This document shows positions 55,363-64,000 of a stretch of DNA of 64,000 bases, piece after piece (positions within the stretch are counted from its first letter, which is position 1; every line of letters starts with the position of its first letter). The DNA is from Cyanophora paradoxa (lineage: Eukaryota; Glaucocystophyceae; Cyanophorales; Cyanophoraceae), in the NCBI GenBank assembly GCA_004431415.1, contig QPMI01000177.1, forward strand, positions 1-64,000, read 5' to 3'. A program made the translations under genes and the position numbers. Under the pieces are notes generated by a model, which was given only the letters and a program-made list of their open reading frames with translations, did not search any database and was not told the origin of the DNA.

Positions 55363-58300
55363 CTGGCGGAAGGAGGGCAAGCTCAGGGGCACGCAATTTT
55401 CGGGTCGTTCTAGGGGGGGATACCGTGAAGCGGCGGACGGAGGCGAGCTCGGCGGGGGACATGGCGGAGAGGGCCGCGGCGGGGGGGTACGTGACCAGGG
55501 GCGGGGGGAGGGGTACGATGTGGCTCGGCCCGGTGCGTGTCGACGATTCGAAGGCAGTGGGGAACGCCGCCCGCCGCCCAGGGGACGTGCCAGCGGGAGG
55601 GTACGCGGACGGGGGTGCGGGCGCGAAGCGGGGGGAGGCGGCGCCGGGGGATACCGACGCGGCGGCGAATGCGGCCTCGAGCCGCTCCATCCGCTCCTCG
55701 CTCAGCGTGCGGGCCGGTCGCGCGCGCGCCCGCGGCGCGCCCACACGGACGGCGCGCCGCGGGCGGCCGCGGGGAGCCTCCGCCTCTTCCGAGCGGCCCG
55801 GCTCGAAAAGCCGCGCCGGCGACCCCTCGGCCGCCAGCGGGGGTGGGGAGGCCGGGGGCACATCATCAGAAGCGCCGGGCCCGCCGGACGCCGATCCGCC
55901 GGAGGAAGCCGCGGGAGGTGAGGCGGGTGCTCCTCCGAAGACGAACGGGGTCGCCGGGTCCGGCGAAGGTGGGAGGGGAGAAGAGGAGAGAGGGCGAGCC
56001 TCAGTCGCGGAGAGGGGGCTGACGAGGGGGGGCCCAGACGCCTCGGCGGCTCCCGCTCCGGCCCCAGCGGGCGGCTGAGACGTCGACGCAGCGCCCTCTG
56101 ACGCCGGCGGGGCCGGAGAGACGGCGGGTACCAAGGGCGCCGTCTCGTCCGAACCCGAGGAGGGCCGCGGGGGCACGCCGCCTCCGAAGACGAAGGGGGC
56201 CGGGCTCGTGGGGGGAGGGGAGGCGGGGGAGCCGAAAATGAAGGAGGGTACCGGGCTGGAAGGGGAGGGGGAGGGGGGGAGCTCGGCCGCGCCAGGCGAG
56301 GAGAAGGTGAAGGAATGGCGCGCAGGGGCAGGGGCAGGGGCAAGGGAAGGGGTAGGGGCCCGGGGCGGGGAGGGGGAGAACGAGAAGACGGGCGGGGAGC
56401 CGGGGCCGGAGTTGGGCGAGCTCGCCCCGGCGGCCGCCGCGGCGCCGCCGAAGGAGAAGGACGGGCGGCTGGGGTCGGCGGGCCCCGCGGGGGAAGAAGG
56501 AGAGGCAAAGGGCGAGAACGCCTGAGGGGGACGGGGCGGGGCCGCCTCGGCTGCCGCGGCGGGGCGGTCCGGCCGGGCCGAGCCGAGGGCAGGGAAGGAG
56601 AAGTGGGGAGAGGCGGGGGCGCGGGGCAGGGAAGGGAACGGGGCGAAGCCGGAGGGGAGGGGGAAGTAGTACAGAGCGGGGGCGGGGCGGGCGGGAGGGG
56701 GCGACGGGGCGAAGGCGGGTGGGGGATCGGGTCGAGCGAGGCGGGGGCGGGGGCGGGGGGCGCCTGCAGGGTACGCAGGGTGGATGCCTTGGGACGCAGT
56801 CGCACCGGAAGACGGGGGGTACTGGGGGTGCCGGAGGGCGCGGAGGCGGGGACGCCGGCGCACGAGGCGAGGAGGGCGGGGGGGAGGGCGAAGAGGAGGG
56901 GGAGGGGCGGGGGCGGGGGCGTCGGGCGGCCCGGGCCGTCGTCGGGCGCGCGCGCGGGGCCGGGGCAGGCCGGGGGCCCGTCAGGAGCAGAGGGGGGCTG
57001 GAGGAGAAAAGGGGTACGGCGGAGGGCCCGAAACGGATCTCTCCGACAGGCGAGGGCGGGTCGAACGAGATCGCGTCCTGCGGGGGTACATGCTCGAGCA
57101 CGGAAGGGGAGGGGGAGGGGGGCGAGGGGGGTACGCTCACGGGAGCCGCGGCGGCAGCGGAGAGGGCGCGGGCGGCCTCCGCAGCGGACGGTCGCTTGGT
57201 CGGCTCCTGGTCCCACATCCGCCGAATCAGATTCGCCAGCGCAGGTGGCCACGCCGCCAGCTCCGGACGCTCCCCGTTTGCGATGCGGCGCAGCACCTGC
57301 GCCGGCCGAGCTCGGCGGGGGAGAAGGGGAGAAGGCGAGGGGGGGGTACGCCCGCGCACATCCATCGGGGGGAGGTCCGGGAAGGGCGGTCGGCCGGAGA
57401 GGGCCTCGTTGAAGAGGACCGCTGCGGCGAAGACGTCCGCAGCCGGCGTCGGCCTGCGCCGGACGCGGTCGGCTGGGCGCGGAGAGCAAGCTTGGAAAGG
57501 GGGGTACAGGGGCGGCGGACGGACCTAGGCGCGATGGACGTGAGCAGCTCCGGGGCGCTGTAGGCGTCGGCGCCGGCGGGCTCAGAGGCGCCCACGTCGG
57601 CAATCTGAGCGGGGAAGATAAGCCCTGGAAGAGAGCGGCGAGTCCGCCGGGAGGGGCGCGCCTTGTAGGCGCGGGAGGCTCCTGTCGCTCCGAAGATCTG
57701 GGGAGGGGTACGGCGGTTCACATCAGCAGGTCCAGGAAGAAGCGGGGGTACGAGGGCGGGGGCGGGGAGCGCACGAGGACGTTGGGGGGCCGGAGGCGGC
57801 CGTGGGCTGCGCCGCAGCGCCCGTGGAGGAACGCGAGCCCGGCCGCCACCTGCCGCGCTGCGCCCGCGCCGGCTCGCCTCTCGAGAGGGGGGTACGCGAG
57901 GCGCTGAGTCGAGGGCGCGCGCACCGCAGTCGAGGGCCTCTGCGGGGGAGATCCGAGCGGAGCGGAGGCTTCCCGAGGCGCGCTCGCACACCACCGCGAA
58001 GCGCTCGCGGGGCGCAGCCACGAGGCCGTAGACCTGTACCCGGGGTCGCCGGCGAGCCCGGGCGGGGCGCGGCTGCGGGCAGCGGGGCGTGCGTGCCTGG
58101 ACAATCGATGGATGACGCAGCTTTCTGCGCGCGGGCCGCGCGTCGAGTGGTGTCCGGCCGCGGGAGAGCGGGGCCCGCTCACCCCGCGGCGGCGGCCTGC
58201 CTTCGGAGCGCGGTGCGGAGCTCTTCGGCCTCGCGCTCGCCCGCCGGAATGAGGAGCTCCCGAAGCGCGACGGCGTGGCCCGCCCACGCCCCCGCCAGCA

Positions 58301-58860
58301 CGCGCGTCCCGCCGCCCGGCCGGCGCCCGATCTCTGCCGCCCGGTCGACGAGCGTGGCGCGCCGCGGAACGAACAGCGCACGAACCGCGGCCCCTCGTCA
58401 CGTCGGTGGCGGGAACTACGTGCAGCTGCTCCGAGCTCGAGTCTCCTGCGCACGCGGCCGGCTCGATCAGCGCGCGCGAATTCAAAAGCGCAAACGAGGC
58501 GGGAGGGAGCGCACGAACGGTTTTGAGCAGATCGCGCATCGTGGTGTTCACCGGGAGCGGAATCGGAATCGTCACGCTCGCCCGGCAGACGGGGCACTGG
58601 ACCCGCGCCGAGTTGCAATTCGCCGCGTCTGCGCGGTGCCTCATCCAGGACTGCACCCGCTGCAGCTGCTCCCACTGCTGCTCAGCGTTTTTCACGCCGG
58701 GGAGCTCGCGGATGCAGCTGCGGCAAAAGCTGTGGTTGCAGACCAGCGTCGTCGGCTCCTCGAGCGCGTCGAGGCAAACGCCGCAGTTGAATTCGTGATG
58801 CTCATGGTCACCCGCTAGAACACCCGCGTGGCTGGCTGTCGCCCGCATCGGGACAGCCAT
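54839..58860 (-). CDS. RING finger - pseudokinase - FG tract - Nup98-type autoproteolytic domain protein
   Basis: The ATG at 58860 (MAVPMRATASHAG) opens a C3HC4 RING (CGVC, LVCNHSFCRSC, QCPVCR), followed by a kinase-like fold (58320-57110), a 1.7 kb Pro/Ser/Ala-rich tract with FSFG, FIFG and FVFG motifs, and a Nup98-like C-terminal domain ending in TGA at 54839-54841. RING proteins are ubiquitin ligases; Nup98 is an FG nucleoporin whose C-terminal domain docks on the nuclear pore and cleaves itself. One gene rather than two is favoured: no ATG in any frame exists on the minus strand between about 57088 and 55870, the kinase exons splice into DAISFDPPSPVGEIRFG, and no AT-rich gap is present. 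The exact splicing of the low-complexity tract and of the exon after the RING is unresolved. Confidence 0.6.
55424..57088 (-). other. FG-motif low-complexity tract
   Basis: Pro/Ser/Ala-rich, with spaced PSFSFGG, PVFSFSP, HSFTFSS, PSFIFGS, PFVFGGG and PFVFGGA motifs, then an Arg-rich patch (RGRPRRAVRVGAPRARARP) and a helix (EERMERLEAAFAAAS). The FxFG spacing is that of FG nucleoporins. The reading frame is open from about 56860 to 55424. Confidence 0.65.
57110..58330 (-). other. Degenerate protein-kinase domain
   Basis: Recognisable subdomains are a Gly-rich loop (IGRRPGGGTRVLAGAW), HAVALREL in place of VAVK (Lys to Arg), KLRHPSIVQ, VYGLVAAPRERFAVVCERAS, VAAGLAFLHGRCGAAHGRL with RPPNVLV in place of HRDLKPxN (catalytic Asp lost), IADVGASEP in place of ADFG, YSAPELLTS (APE kept), ADVFAAAVLFNEALSGRPPF and LANLIRRMWDQEPTKRPSA. 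The pattern predicts a pseudokinase of TKL type. Exons are short, and one intron is GC-AG (after PSIVQ). Confidence 0.75.
58410..58860 (-). other. RING-type zinc finger of the fusion protein
   Basis: Eight zinc ligands in C3HC4 order: FNCGVCLDALEEPTTLVC, NHSFCRSC, then about 45 residues including two Trp before QCPVCRASVTIP. The long loop before the last Cys pair is longer than in most RINGs. It is followed by a Leu-rich helix (TTMRDLLKTVRALPPASFAL). Confidence 0.85.
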
Positions 58861-59312
58861 GGCCAGTACCGGTACCCGGCTGATATCGGTCCCCCCGGAC
58901 AAATGGCGAACGAGCTCGAGAGCCGTGCGAAGCGGGCGCGCACGGCATCACACAGTGAAGGTAAGCTCGGCGGTAGATCGATAGCTGAGGTCTGCGCCGC
59001 CGGCTGAGCGCCGCGCGCTTTCCCTCGCGCGCCGCGGCCGGCGCAGCGGGAGGCGATGCGAGCGAGCAGGCCGGCCACGGGACGCACCGCTTCGCATCGA
59101 GCAGCGATGCAGCCTCGTCCGCGAGCGGTGCGCTTGCCGTTCGGCCGCCCGCAGCTCGATCGCGAGCTCGATATCGATGATTCGAATTCAAATCGTTGAC
59201 CGTGGCCGTGCGCGCGCGATATTGATCCATTGCAGACAATAGCGCATGCTCAGCGAAGGTTGCGAGTGGTCTTTCAAGCAGAGGAGCAGCTCCGCCGAGC
59301 GTTGGAGCGGTG
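58861..59312. promoter_or_regulatory. Divergent intergenic region
   Basis: 452 bases lie between the ATG of the RING-Nup98 gene (-) and that of F-box paralogue C (+). It contains GAGCTCGATATCGATGATTCG-like palindromes near 59165-59185. It probably holds both promoters. No motif was recognised with confidence. Confidence 0.45.
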
Positions 59313-60640
59313 ATGGCGGCGCCGGCCGCGGCCGGCGGCAGCCCGCTGGACCTTCTGCCGGACGAGTTGCTGAGCCGCGTGCTGTTCGAGGCGGCGCGGC
59401 GAGACTGGACCGAGCGGCCAGTGTGCGCGGGGACATCGCTGCTCGACCCGGGAGACGACGAGCCCGACGTGCAGCCCGAGGAGCTCGTGAAGCTGAAGGC
59501 GGTGTGCCGTCGGTTCCGGCGAGTCATCGATGATGGCAGCCTGTGGGGCCGCGTGGCTCTGTGGGAGCCGAACGACGTCGACGCGGCGCTGGATGCGCTG
59601 ACGAAGCTGCCGGAGAAGGCGAGGGCATCCATCCAGCGCGTCGTTCTTAATGCAGCCAACACCAGCATCACATCCACTGGTCTCTGCAAGCTGGCAGCAG
59701 CTCTTCGTGATCAGATCGAGGAATTCAGCATTTTCTTCACTGAAGCAAACAGCGACGCTGATCATGATCGGTTTCCCTTTGTTGGGATCGTTCCAATCAT
59801 CACCATGCAGCGTCTCCGCAGTCTTTGCTTTGGGGTGTGTGAGCACCCGTCGGCGTTCGTTTCAGCATTCACAACGCCTTCCGTTCGGGAGTCCATATGC
59901 ATGTCGTTTATATCCTTCCTTCCGGATCTTCAGGTCCGGGAACCGTGACTCTCGATCTAAATTTCCGATTAGTGATCATGAACTCTAGATCTAGATCTGA
60001 ACCTTGCAGTCCGATTCTTATTCCGACATGTCCCAGATGCTCGAACTTGACATGCCTCTTCCTATCTCTGTCCTAGAAGCTCTAGATCTCGCTTCCGGTC
60101 CCTTCGCTTCCTCGCTCCGAGGGCTGGCTTTTCGCGCCGTGTTCAATGCAGACGAGCATCCAGCAGCAGTTTTCGCTGCAGCAGCCAAGTTCAAGTCTCT
60201 GGAGAGGCTGGCGCTCTCGTTCTTCCGCACGGACTCGGACGATCCAGACGCGTCCCTCCCCGCTTTTCTCCACCCCGATGCTCTACGCCCGCTGGGCAGC
60301 CTCGTGCATATGCAAGGTGAGTTAATTCTTATATAAGTTGCGAGGTTCAAATTCGATCGTTGATTTATATATCTCGCTGAATCGCTGATCATTTGACTGC
60401 AGAGCTTCGAATAGACGGGTTTCTCGGTTGGATTGGATTTATCTCCACTATGCCTCGACTGCACTCCCTTCTCATCTCTATGGATCAGAAAACAGCGGGG
60501 ATTGTCATTGACACGCGGCCTCTTCTTGCGGCTGCCAGTCTCAGGTCGCTTGTCCTTGACTACATTTCTCAGAGTCTTTTGAAACAAAGCAAGATGCAAT
60601 TGCTTTTGCTGTTGCGGGTCTCCCATGGCCATCTCTCGAG
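59313..60640 (+). pseudogene. F-box / LRR-like protein, paralogue C (frameshifted, 3' truncated)
   Basis: Exons are 59313-59933 (AAGGSPLDLLPDELLSRVLF, VKLKAVCRRFRRVIDDGSLW), 60010-60316 (LELDMPLPISVLEAL, AKFKSLERLALSF) and 60403-60640 (FLGWIGFISTMPRLHSLLIS, SLRSLVLDY). These align with the first three exons of paralogues A and B. In exon 3 the frame that continues the family sequence (AIAFAVAGLPWPSLE, then the donor GTGCGA) differs by one base from the upstream frame, so a frameshift lies at about 60560-60575. Exons 4 and 5 of the family are missing; a perfect palindrome and a Helitron-like element follow. The gene may still make a shortened F-box protein from exons 1-3. Confidence 0.7.
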
Positions 60641-60677
60641 GTGCGAGTGCACTGCGGCATACAGGTTCTCGTACTCG

Positions 60678-60729
60678 GCTAGCTGCACGTTCTCATAGTC
60701 ATGCATGACTATGAGAACGTGCAGCTAGC
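60678..60729. repeat. Perfect 52-base palindrome
   Basis: The left arm begins GCTAGCTGCACGTTCTCATA and its exact reverse complement follows, with the centre at 60703/60704 and no spacer. It lies just where F-box paralogue C loses similarity to its family and the transposon-like sequence begins. Confidence 0.95.
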
Positions 60730-60736
60730 AGAGAAG

Positions 60737-62975
60737 TCCTCGTTCGAGAAGCACGTGAAGCGCGCGAAGTGCTCGCTGCATACTGTACCTACCGACATGT
60801 CTCTTCCGGCATCGGCAACGGTCGGGCAGTACCCGTGTAGGCAGTGCTCTACCGTCTGTCCGTCGGCTCCTTCCCTTCGCCAGCACGAGGCTGCACACGC
60901 CAGAGGTAAATTCTGTGATGCGGGGCTCAACCAGCTCAATGTAGTGACGTTGCCCGCAATGCAGAGGCTGCCGAGGATGTAGTCGAGTCCGAGTGCAGCA
61001 GCAACTCGTCCGAGGAAGAAGCGGATCCGACGTCAGGCCGCCGGAAGCGAACAGCCAGACGGGCCACGCATAGCTGCGATCATGAGGGCGGAGGCTGGAG
61101 CGGCGGAGAGATAGCCTAAGGTGGCTTAGGTGTGGCGGTAGAGTTTAGACTCTGCTCTGTCGGGCAAGATTTGCTTGCACTGGGTGTCCTTTATCAACTC
61201 TAACCGTCCCGGGCGGCTGGCGCACGCAGGTACGAGGCCTGGTCATCAAATCCCGGACAGGCGAGGTACGCCACCTAAGCCACCTTAGGCTATTTCTCAT
61301 CATGAGGGCTGCAGCTGGAGAGGCGCTTCGAATTCTGCATCGTCTCTGCGGAAGCACAAAGAGAAGAAGCACCCTCCAGGTGGATTCTATTTTCATGCAC
61401 ATGTGGATTCGCGGTTCACTGGCTGAATTGTCGATATCACCGGTCAGATATCGCTCCTTGGGACGCACTGCCAGCTCTTACTACGACGTGGAAGAAGGCG
61501 TGGCCGCGAAACAGCACTTTTTGGACGTGCGCCTGCTGCGCCGAATATCGGCCTGCCGCGGACTTCCCCAAGTGCCCCTTGTTTCCCGCGTCGCTCGAGA
61601 TCTTTACTCCGCTCTGGGTCTACAAGTGAGCCCTCCGAACGTGTTTTACATTTCCACTGTGCAGCACTTATCTGGGTGCAGGGAGGATGTTGAGGCTCCC
61701 CCGCCGTGGCAGAAAGAGCTCGGGATTGAAAAACGCGAGGGGTCTCTGCTGCTGCCGCCGGCCTTTCAGCGCGTCACCGGCACGGAAAGCCGGCCGGGCC
61801 TCCATCAAATGCTAGCCGTACTCAAAGTCGAAGGCGACTCGGGCACCTTCGTCGAGTCGTGCCCTGGCAAGATCTAGATGTGCAGCTGCAAGGTCGCGTG
61901 CACGAACATTCCGCACTTTCGTCTGTGCCAGCGCTGCATTCCCTCCCTCAAGTCGGGCAACATGCCTCGAACGGCAGTGGCGTTGTGGGACTTCGGCTAT
62001 CTCCCCGAGGAGCTAAGCAGCCTGAACGAAGCGGAACGAAAGCTCATTGCAATCGTTAGCGGCGAGACCCGCATCCGCACTCACCACCCTTCAGGCCAGC
62101 GCTTCACTCGTGGCAACTGCATCTCATTCTTCAACAAGATCAACGAACTCGTCCTCGTCCTCCCCCGCACGGCTGGGCAGTCCAAAACTGTTTACATTCA
62201 AACTGAGGGTGCACCTGTCACCATCACTCTGAAAGTGCGGCCCTGGCTCATTCGACGCGCTCTCTACTGGCTGAAAAAGGATCGCGGCCCATTGTAATAT
62301 TCACTTTCAGCCGTTTGCAACAGCTGATGACACCATGTGCGCGCGTTTCGCAGAACAATATTCTGCACGTATAAAAACATCGACATCAGCGAGGAGAATT
62401 TGGCGACTTACAATCGCAACGTCATGGTTGTCCCGCAGGCAGGCGATGTTGTGCATACAGCAGACGGGCCTGTCAATTCCTCCGAAATACTTGAGTCTGC
62501 CCGGCATTTGCCGCTTGACGAGGATCCCGAAGACGCCGATGGAGAGCTTGGAGACGACGTGTTGAACACCATGTCGACAGAGCACGTTGGCGTCATCGGC
62601 GACGGGCATCCAGAAACCGCCAATGAAGCCGTCAAGCGAATGATCAACAGGAGCCTTCGTGCAAGGGATCAGGTGTTTGCTTTTTGTTGCAGATGCAGAC
62701 TCTGCTTTCGCGACGTCGACGTTGATGCTGTTTGCGGCGCGCGTAGACTGTTACTGTTCCCCGCAACACGGCTCCTGTCAACGAGTTTGAACACCCGAAT
62801 TTATTCGGGCTCATGTGCCCGTGCTCTCGCAAGACGGCCCTCTTCAGGACCGGCGCCGCTGGCTGCCGCTCACGTGCACCCCCTGGTCGACTTCCGCCCC
62901 GACCCCCTACAGAAGGCCTGGATTGCCTATGTTTACGGCGAGCCCTCTACATGTACAGACAGCACCATCATCTAG
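60737..62975 (+). mobile_element. Decayed Helitron-like transposon ORFs
   Basis: The first part has a C2H2 finger (YPCRQCSTVCPSAPSLRQHE, then AAH; 60825-60903), an acidic-basic stretch and a second finger-like segment (SLRKHKEKKH, about 61345). From 61302 one frame runs to 61877, hits a single TAG, and continues 61878-62297 as CSCKVACTNIPHFRLCQRCI, LWDFGYLPEELSSLNEAERK, then RPWLIRRALYWLKKDRGPL. After a 60-base intron-like gap (GTAATA to CGCAG, 62294-62353) it resumes TYKNIDISEENLATY. These resemble the Cys-rich region that precedes the Rep/helicase of Helitron proteins. No Rep or helicase motif is found, so the copy is incomplete. The frame ends at 62975. Confidence 0.6.
61108..61298. mobile_element. 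MITE inserted in the Helitron-like element
   Basis: A 191-base element with near-perfect inverted ends of about 30 bases: GAGATAGCCTAAGGTGGCTT then AGGTG on the left, and the reverse complement of GAGAAATAGCCTAAGGTGGC then TTAGGTGGCGTA on the right. It is flanked by similar ATCATGAGGGC...GCTGGAG...GGCG sequences on both sides. The same end occurs in the last intron of F-box paralogue A (34948). Confidence 0.75.
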
Positions 62976-63305
62976 CTCGATCTTTTAGCCAGCTGGTCAG
63001 GGTTAGCGGTAGGCCGCGCGAACACAGTTGATGCGCAGCGTTTTTCCGCTCCAGAACAATCTTTCATATACAGTGCGCTGAATCTGGCCTTTCATTCAGG
63101 CTTTTCTTTATTCGGTTTGATCGCAGCGTCTGCTTATCGGGCCTTTTTTGTTTTTTTCAATATTAATCTGTGTTTATCTTTACACTTCAACCTGCCGCGC
63201 GCACTGGGCCGGGGTCGATCTAGATCTGCCCCGTGCATGCTCGTGCCTCATTAGATCCCGATTCCCCCCTTGCACCCCCGGCGCGAGAATCGCGGCCGTG
63301 CCCCT
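62822..63305 (+). repeat. Dispersed repeat copy 2
   Basis: Matches the reverse complement of 50949-51416 inside F-box paralogue B (see copy 1). Copy 2 has an extra block of about 140 bases (62872-63028) and lacks the 105-base block of copy 1. It ends at GCACCCCCGGCGCGAGAATC near 63290. Confidence 0.8.
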
Positions 63306-63644
63306 ATAAATAGATATAGGACCTGCAGTTGGCGACGCGCGCGCTCGCGCGATCGGTCAAGCGCGCGCGCGCGACTCCTCGCGCGGACGCGGCGAAAGGA
63401 CTCCGAGCCCTAGGAGCCTCGTGAGAGCCTCGGACTCCTCGTGTGACCGTGAGAGCCTCGGAGCCCCCGGGCCCCTTTTTTTCCGCGCGCATGACGGAAT
63501 CTCTTCGAAAATTCGGAATCCGATTTTTAAGCGCGTGCGAGTTACTCCTTCGTCTAGATCTTGCACTATGTTTACGATTACCATTACGAGACGATTATGA
63601 GAGAGAAATTATGAGAGCAAGCTAAAACTTGAAGATACCGATAT
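63306..63644. other. Intergenic spacer
   Basis: GCGCGC-rich then AT-rich sequence with repeated GGACTCC(T/G) and GTGAGAGCCTCGGA units (63395-63465). No gene is seen. Confidence 0.5.
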
Positions 63645-64000
63645 CTAAATCAATATCGAGAGAACGAAAGCAGCCGCGACGCTGAGGGCCATCCCGAGGA
63701 GTCCCTGAGACGAAAGACGTCGGCTTTAATTCGAATTTCAAAAGTTTGCAATCGAGAGCATATATACTATAGCTTTGATACTATAGTGTCAAAAATGTAA
63801 TCGAAGTGCGCTCACCATGGCGGAGGTTGGACGCATCGACGCTGCAGCATTCACCCAGTAGGGAACGGCGCTGACAGAACCAACAGGGGTCCACCGGAAA
63901 GCCTGCGAAATATTGGTCAAGGAAAACGGCAATAGAATCTCGACAAGCGCGAGCGCACGTTCGCGAAAACGATGGGAGCGAACGGCTGTTGGCCGGGAGC
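63645..64000 (-). CDS. C-terminal exons of a membrane-anchored protein (cut by window edge)
   Basis: Three exons can be read on the minus strand: 64000-63959 (partial, APGQQPFAPIVFAN, donor GTGCGC), 63902-63816 (29 codons, AFRWTPVGSVSAVPYWVNAA, donor GTGAGC) and 63704-63645 (GLLGMALSVAAAFVLSILI then TAG). The protein ends immediately after the hydrophobic segment, as in a GPI-attachment signal or tail anchor. The style resembles the 12-13.6 kb surface-protein gene, but no shared domain is visible in the part present. Confidence 0.6.

Noticed and set aside
55316-57563. Long plus-strand Gly/Glu-rich frames opposite the FG tract
   Set aside because: Low-complexity antisense of the Pro/Ser-rich minus-strand sequence, with no start context or family motif.

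Overview
This window looks like nuclear DNA of a GC-rich unicellular eukaryote, probably a microalga or similar protist; the sequence alone does not fix the lineage. Coding regions are extremely GC-rich and are cut into dozens of very short exons by introns of mostly 40-100 bases. Introns end in CAG, often preceded by a CTGAC-like branch site. Their donors are GTGCG, GTACCC or GTCCG rather than GTAAGT, and many are GC donors (GC-AG introns). Genes are separated by clearly more AT-rich gaps that hold palindromes and inverted-repeat elements. No bacterial operon structure, rRNA or tRNA was recognised.

Layout. 35-8029 (-): a fusion of about a dozen PPR motifs with six RRM-like domains. 8666-11737 (+): an unrecognised multi-pass membrane protein. 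12039-13616 (-): a secreted, probably GPI-anchored protein. 13.6-16.5 kb: gene-poor, with three inverted-repeat (MITE-like) elements. 16483-18143 (+): an acyltransferase-3 family membrane enzyme. 19414-21357 (-): a PAQR / hemolysin-III family receptor. 22037-25743 (+): a second GPI-type surface protein that shares its membrane-proximal domain with the 12-13 kb gene. 26042-29847 (+): a SAMHD1-like HD-domain dNTPase with micro-exons. 30272-34087 (+): an ABC1/COQ8-type atypical kinase. 34574-36886 (-): F-box/LRR-like paralogue A, divergent from 37012-49607 (+), a giant surface protein with a beta-helix ectodomain and a multi-pass C-terminus. 50279-53614 (-): F-box paralogue B, split by a repeat-filled intron. 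54839-58860 (-): one gene that appears to join a RING finger, a degenerate kinase, an FG-repeat tract and a Nup98-type autoproteolytic domain. 59313-60640 (+): F-box paralogue C, frameshifted and truncated. 60.7-63.3 kb: a 52-base perfect palindrome, a decayed Helitron-like element with a MITE inside it, and an inverted copy of a repeat also found inside paralogue B. 63645-64000 (-): the last exons of a membrane-anchored protein cut by the window edge.

The genes do not form a pathway. Recurrent themes are organelle biology (PPR-RRM, COQ8), surface proteins (two GPI proteins, the beta-helix protein, the right-edge gene), membrane receptors and enzymes (PAQR, acyltransferase), nucleotide metabolism (SAMHD1-like) and a small F-box family being reshaped by transposons. 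The strongest candidates for something undescribed are the RING-pseudokinase-FG-Nup98 protein, the PPR-RRM fusion with one exon per PPR, and the 6-base exon that encodes the metal-binding histidine of the SAMHD1-like enzyme. All gene models are hand-spliced from the sequence, and exon ends away from named motifs are approximate.
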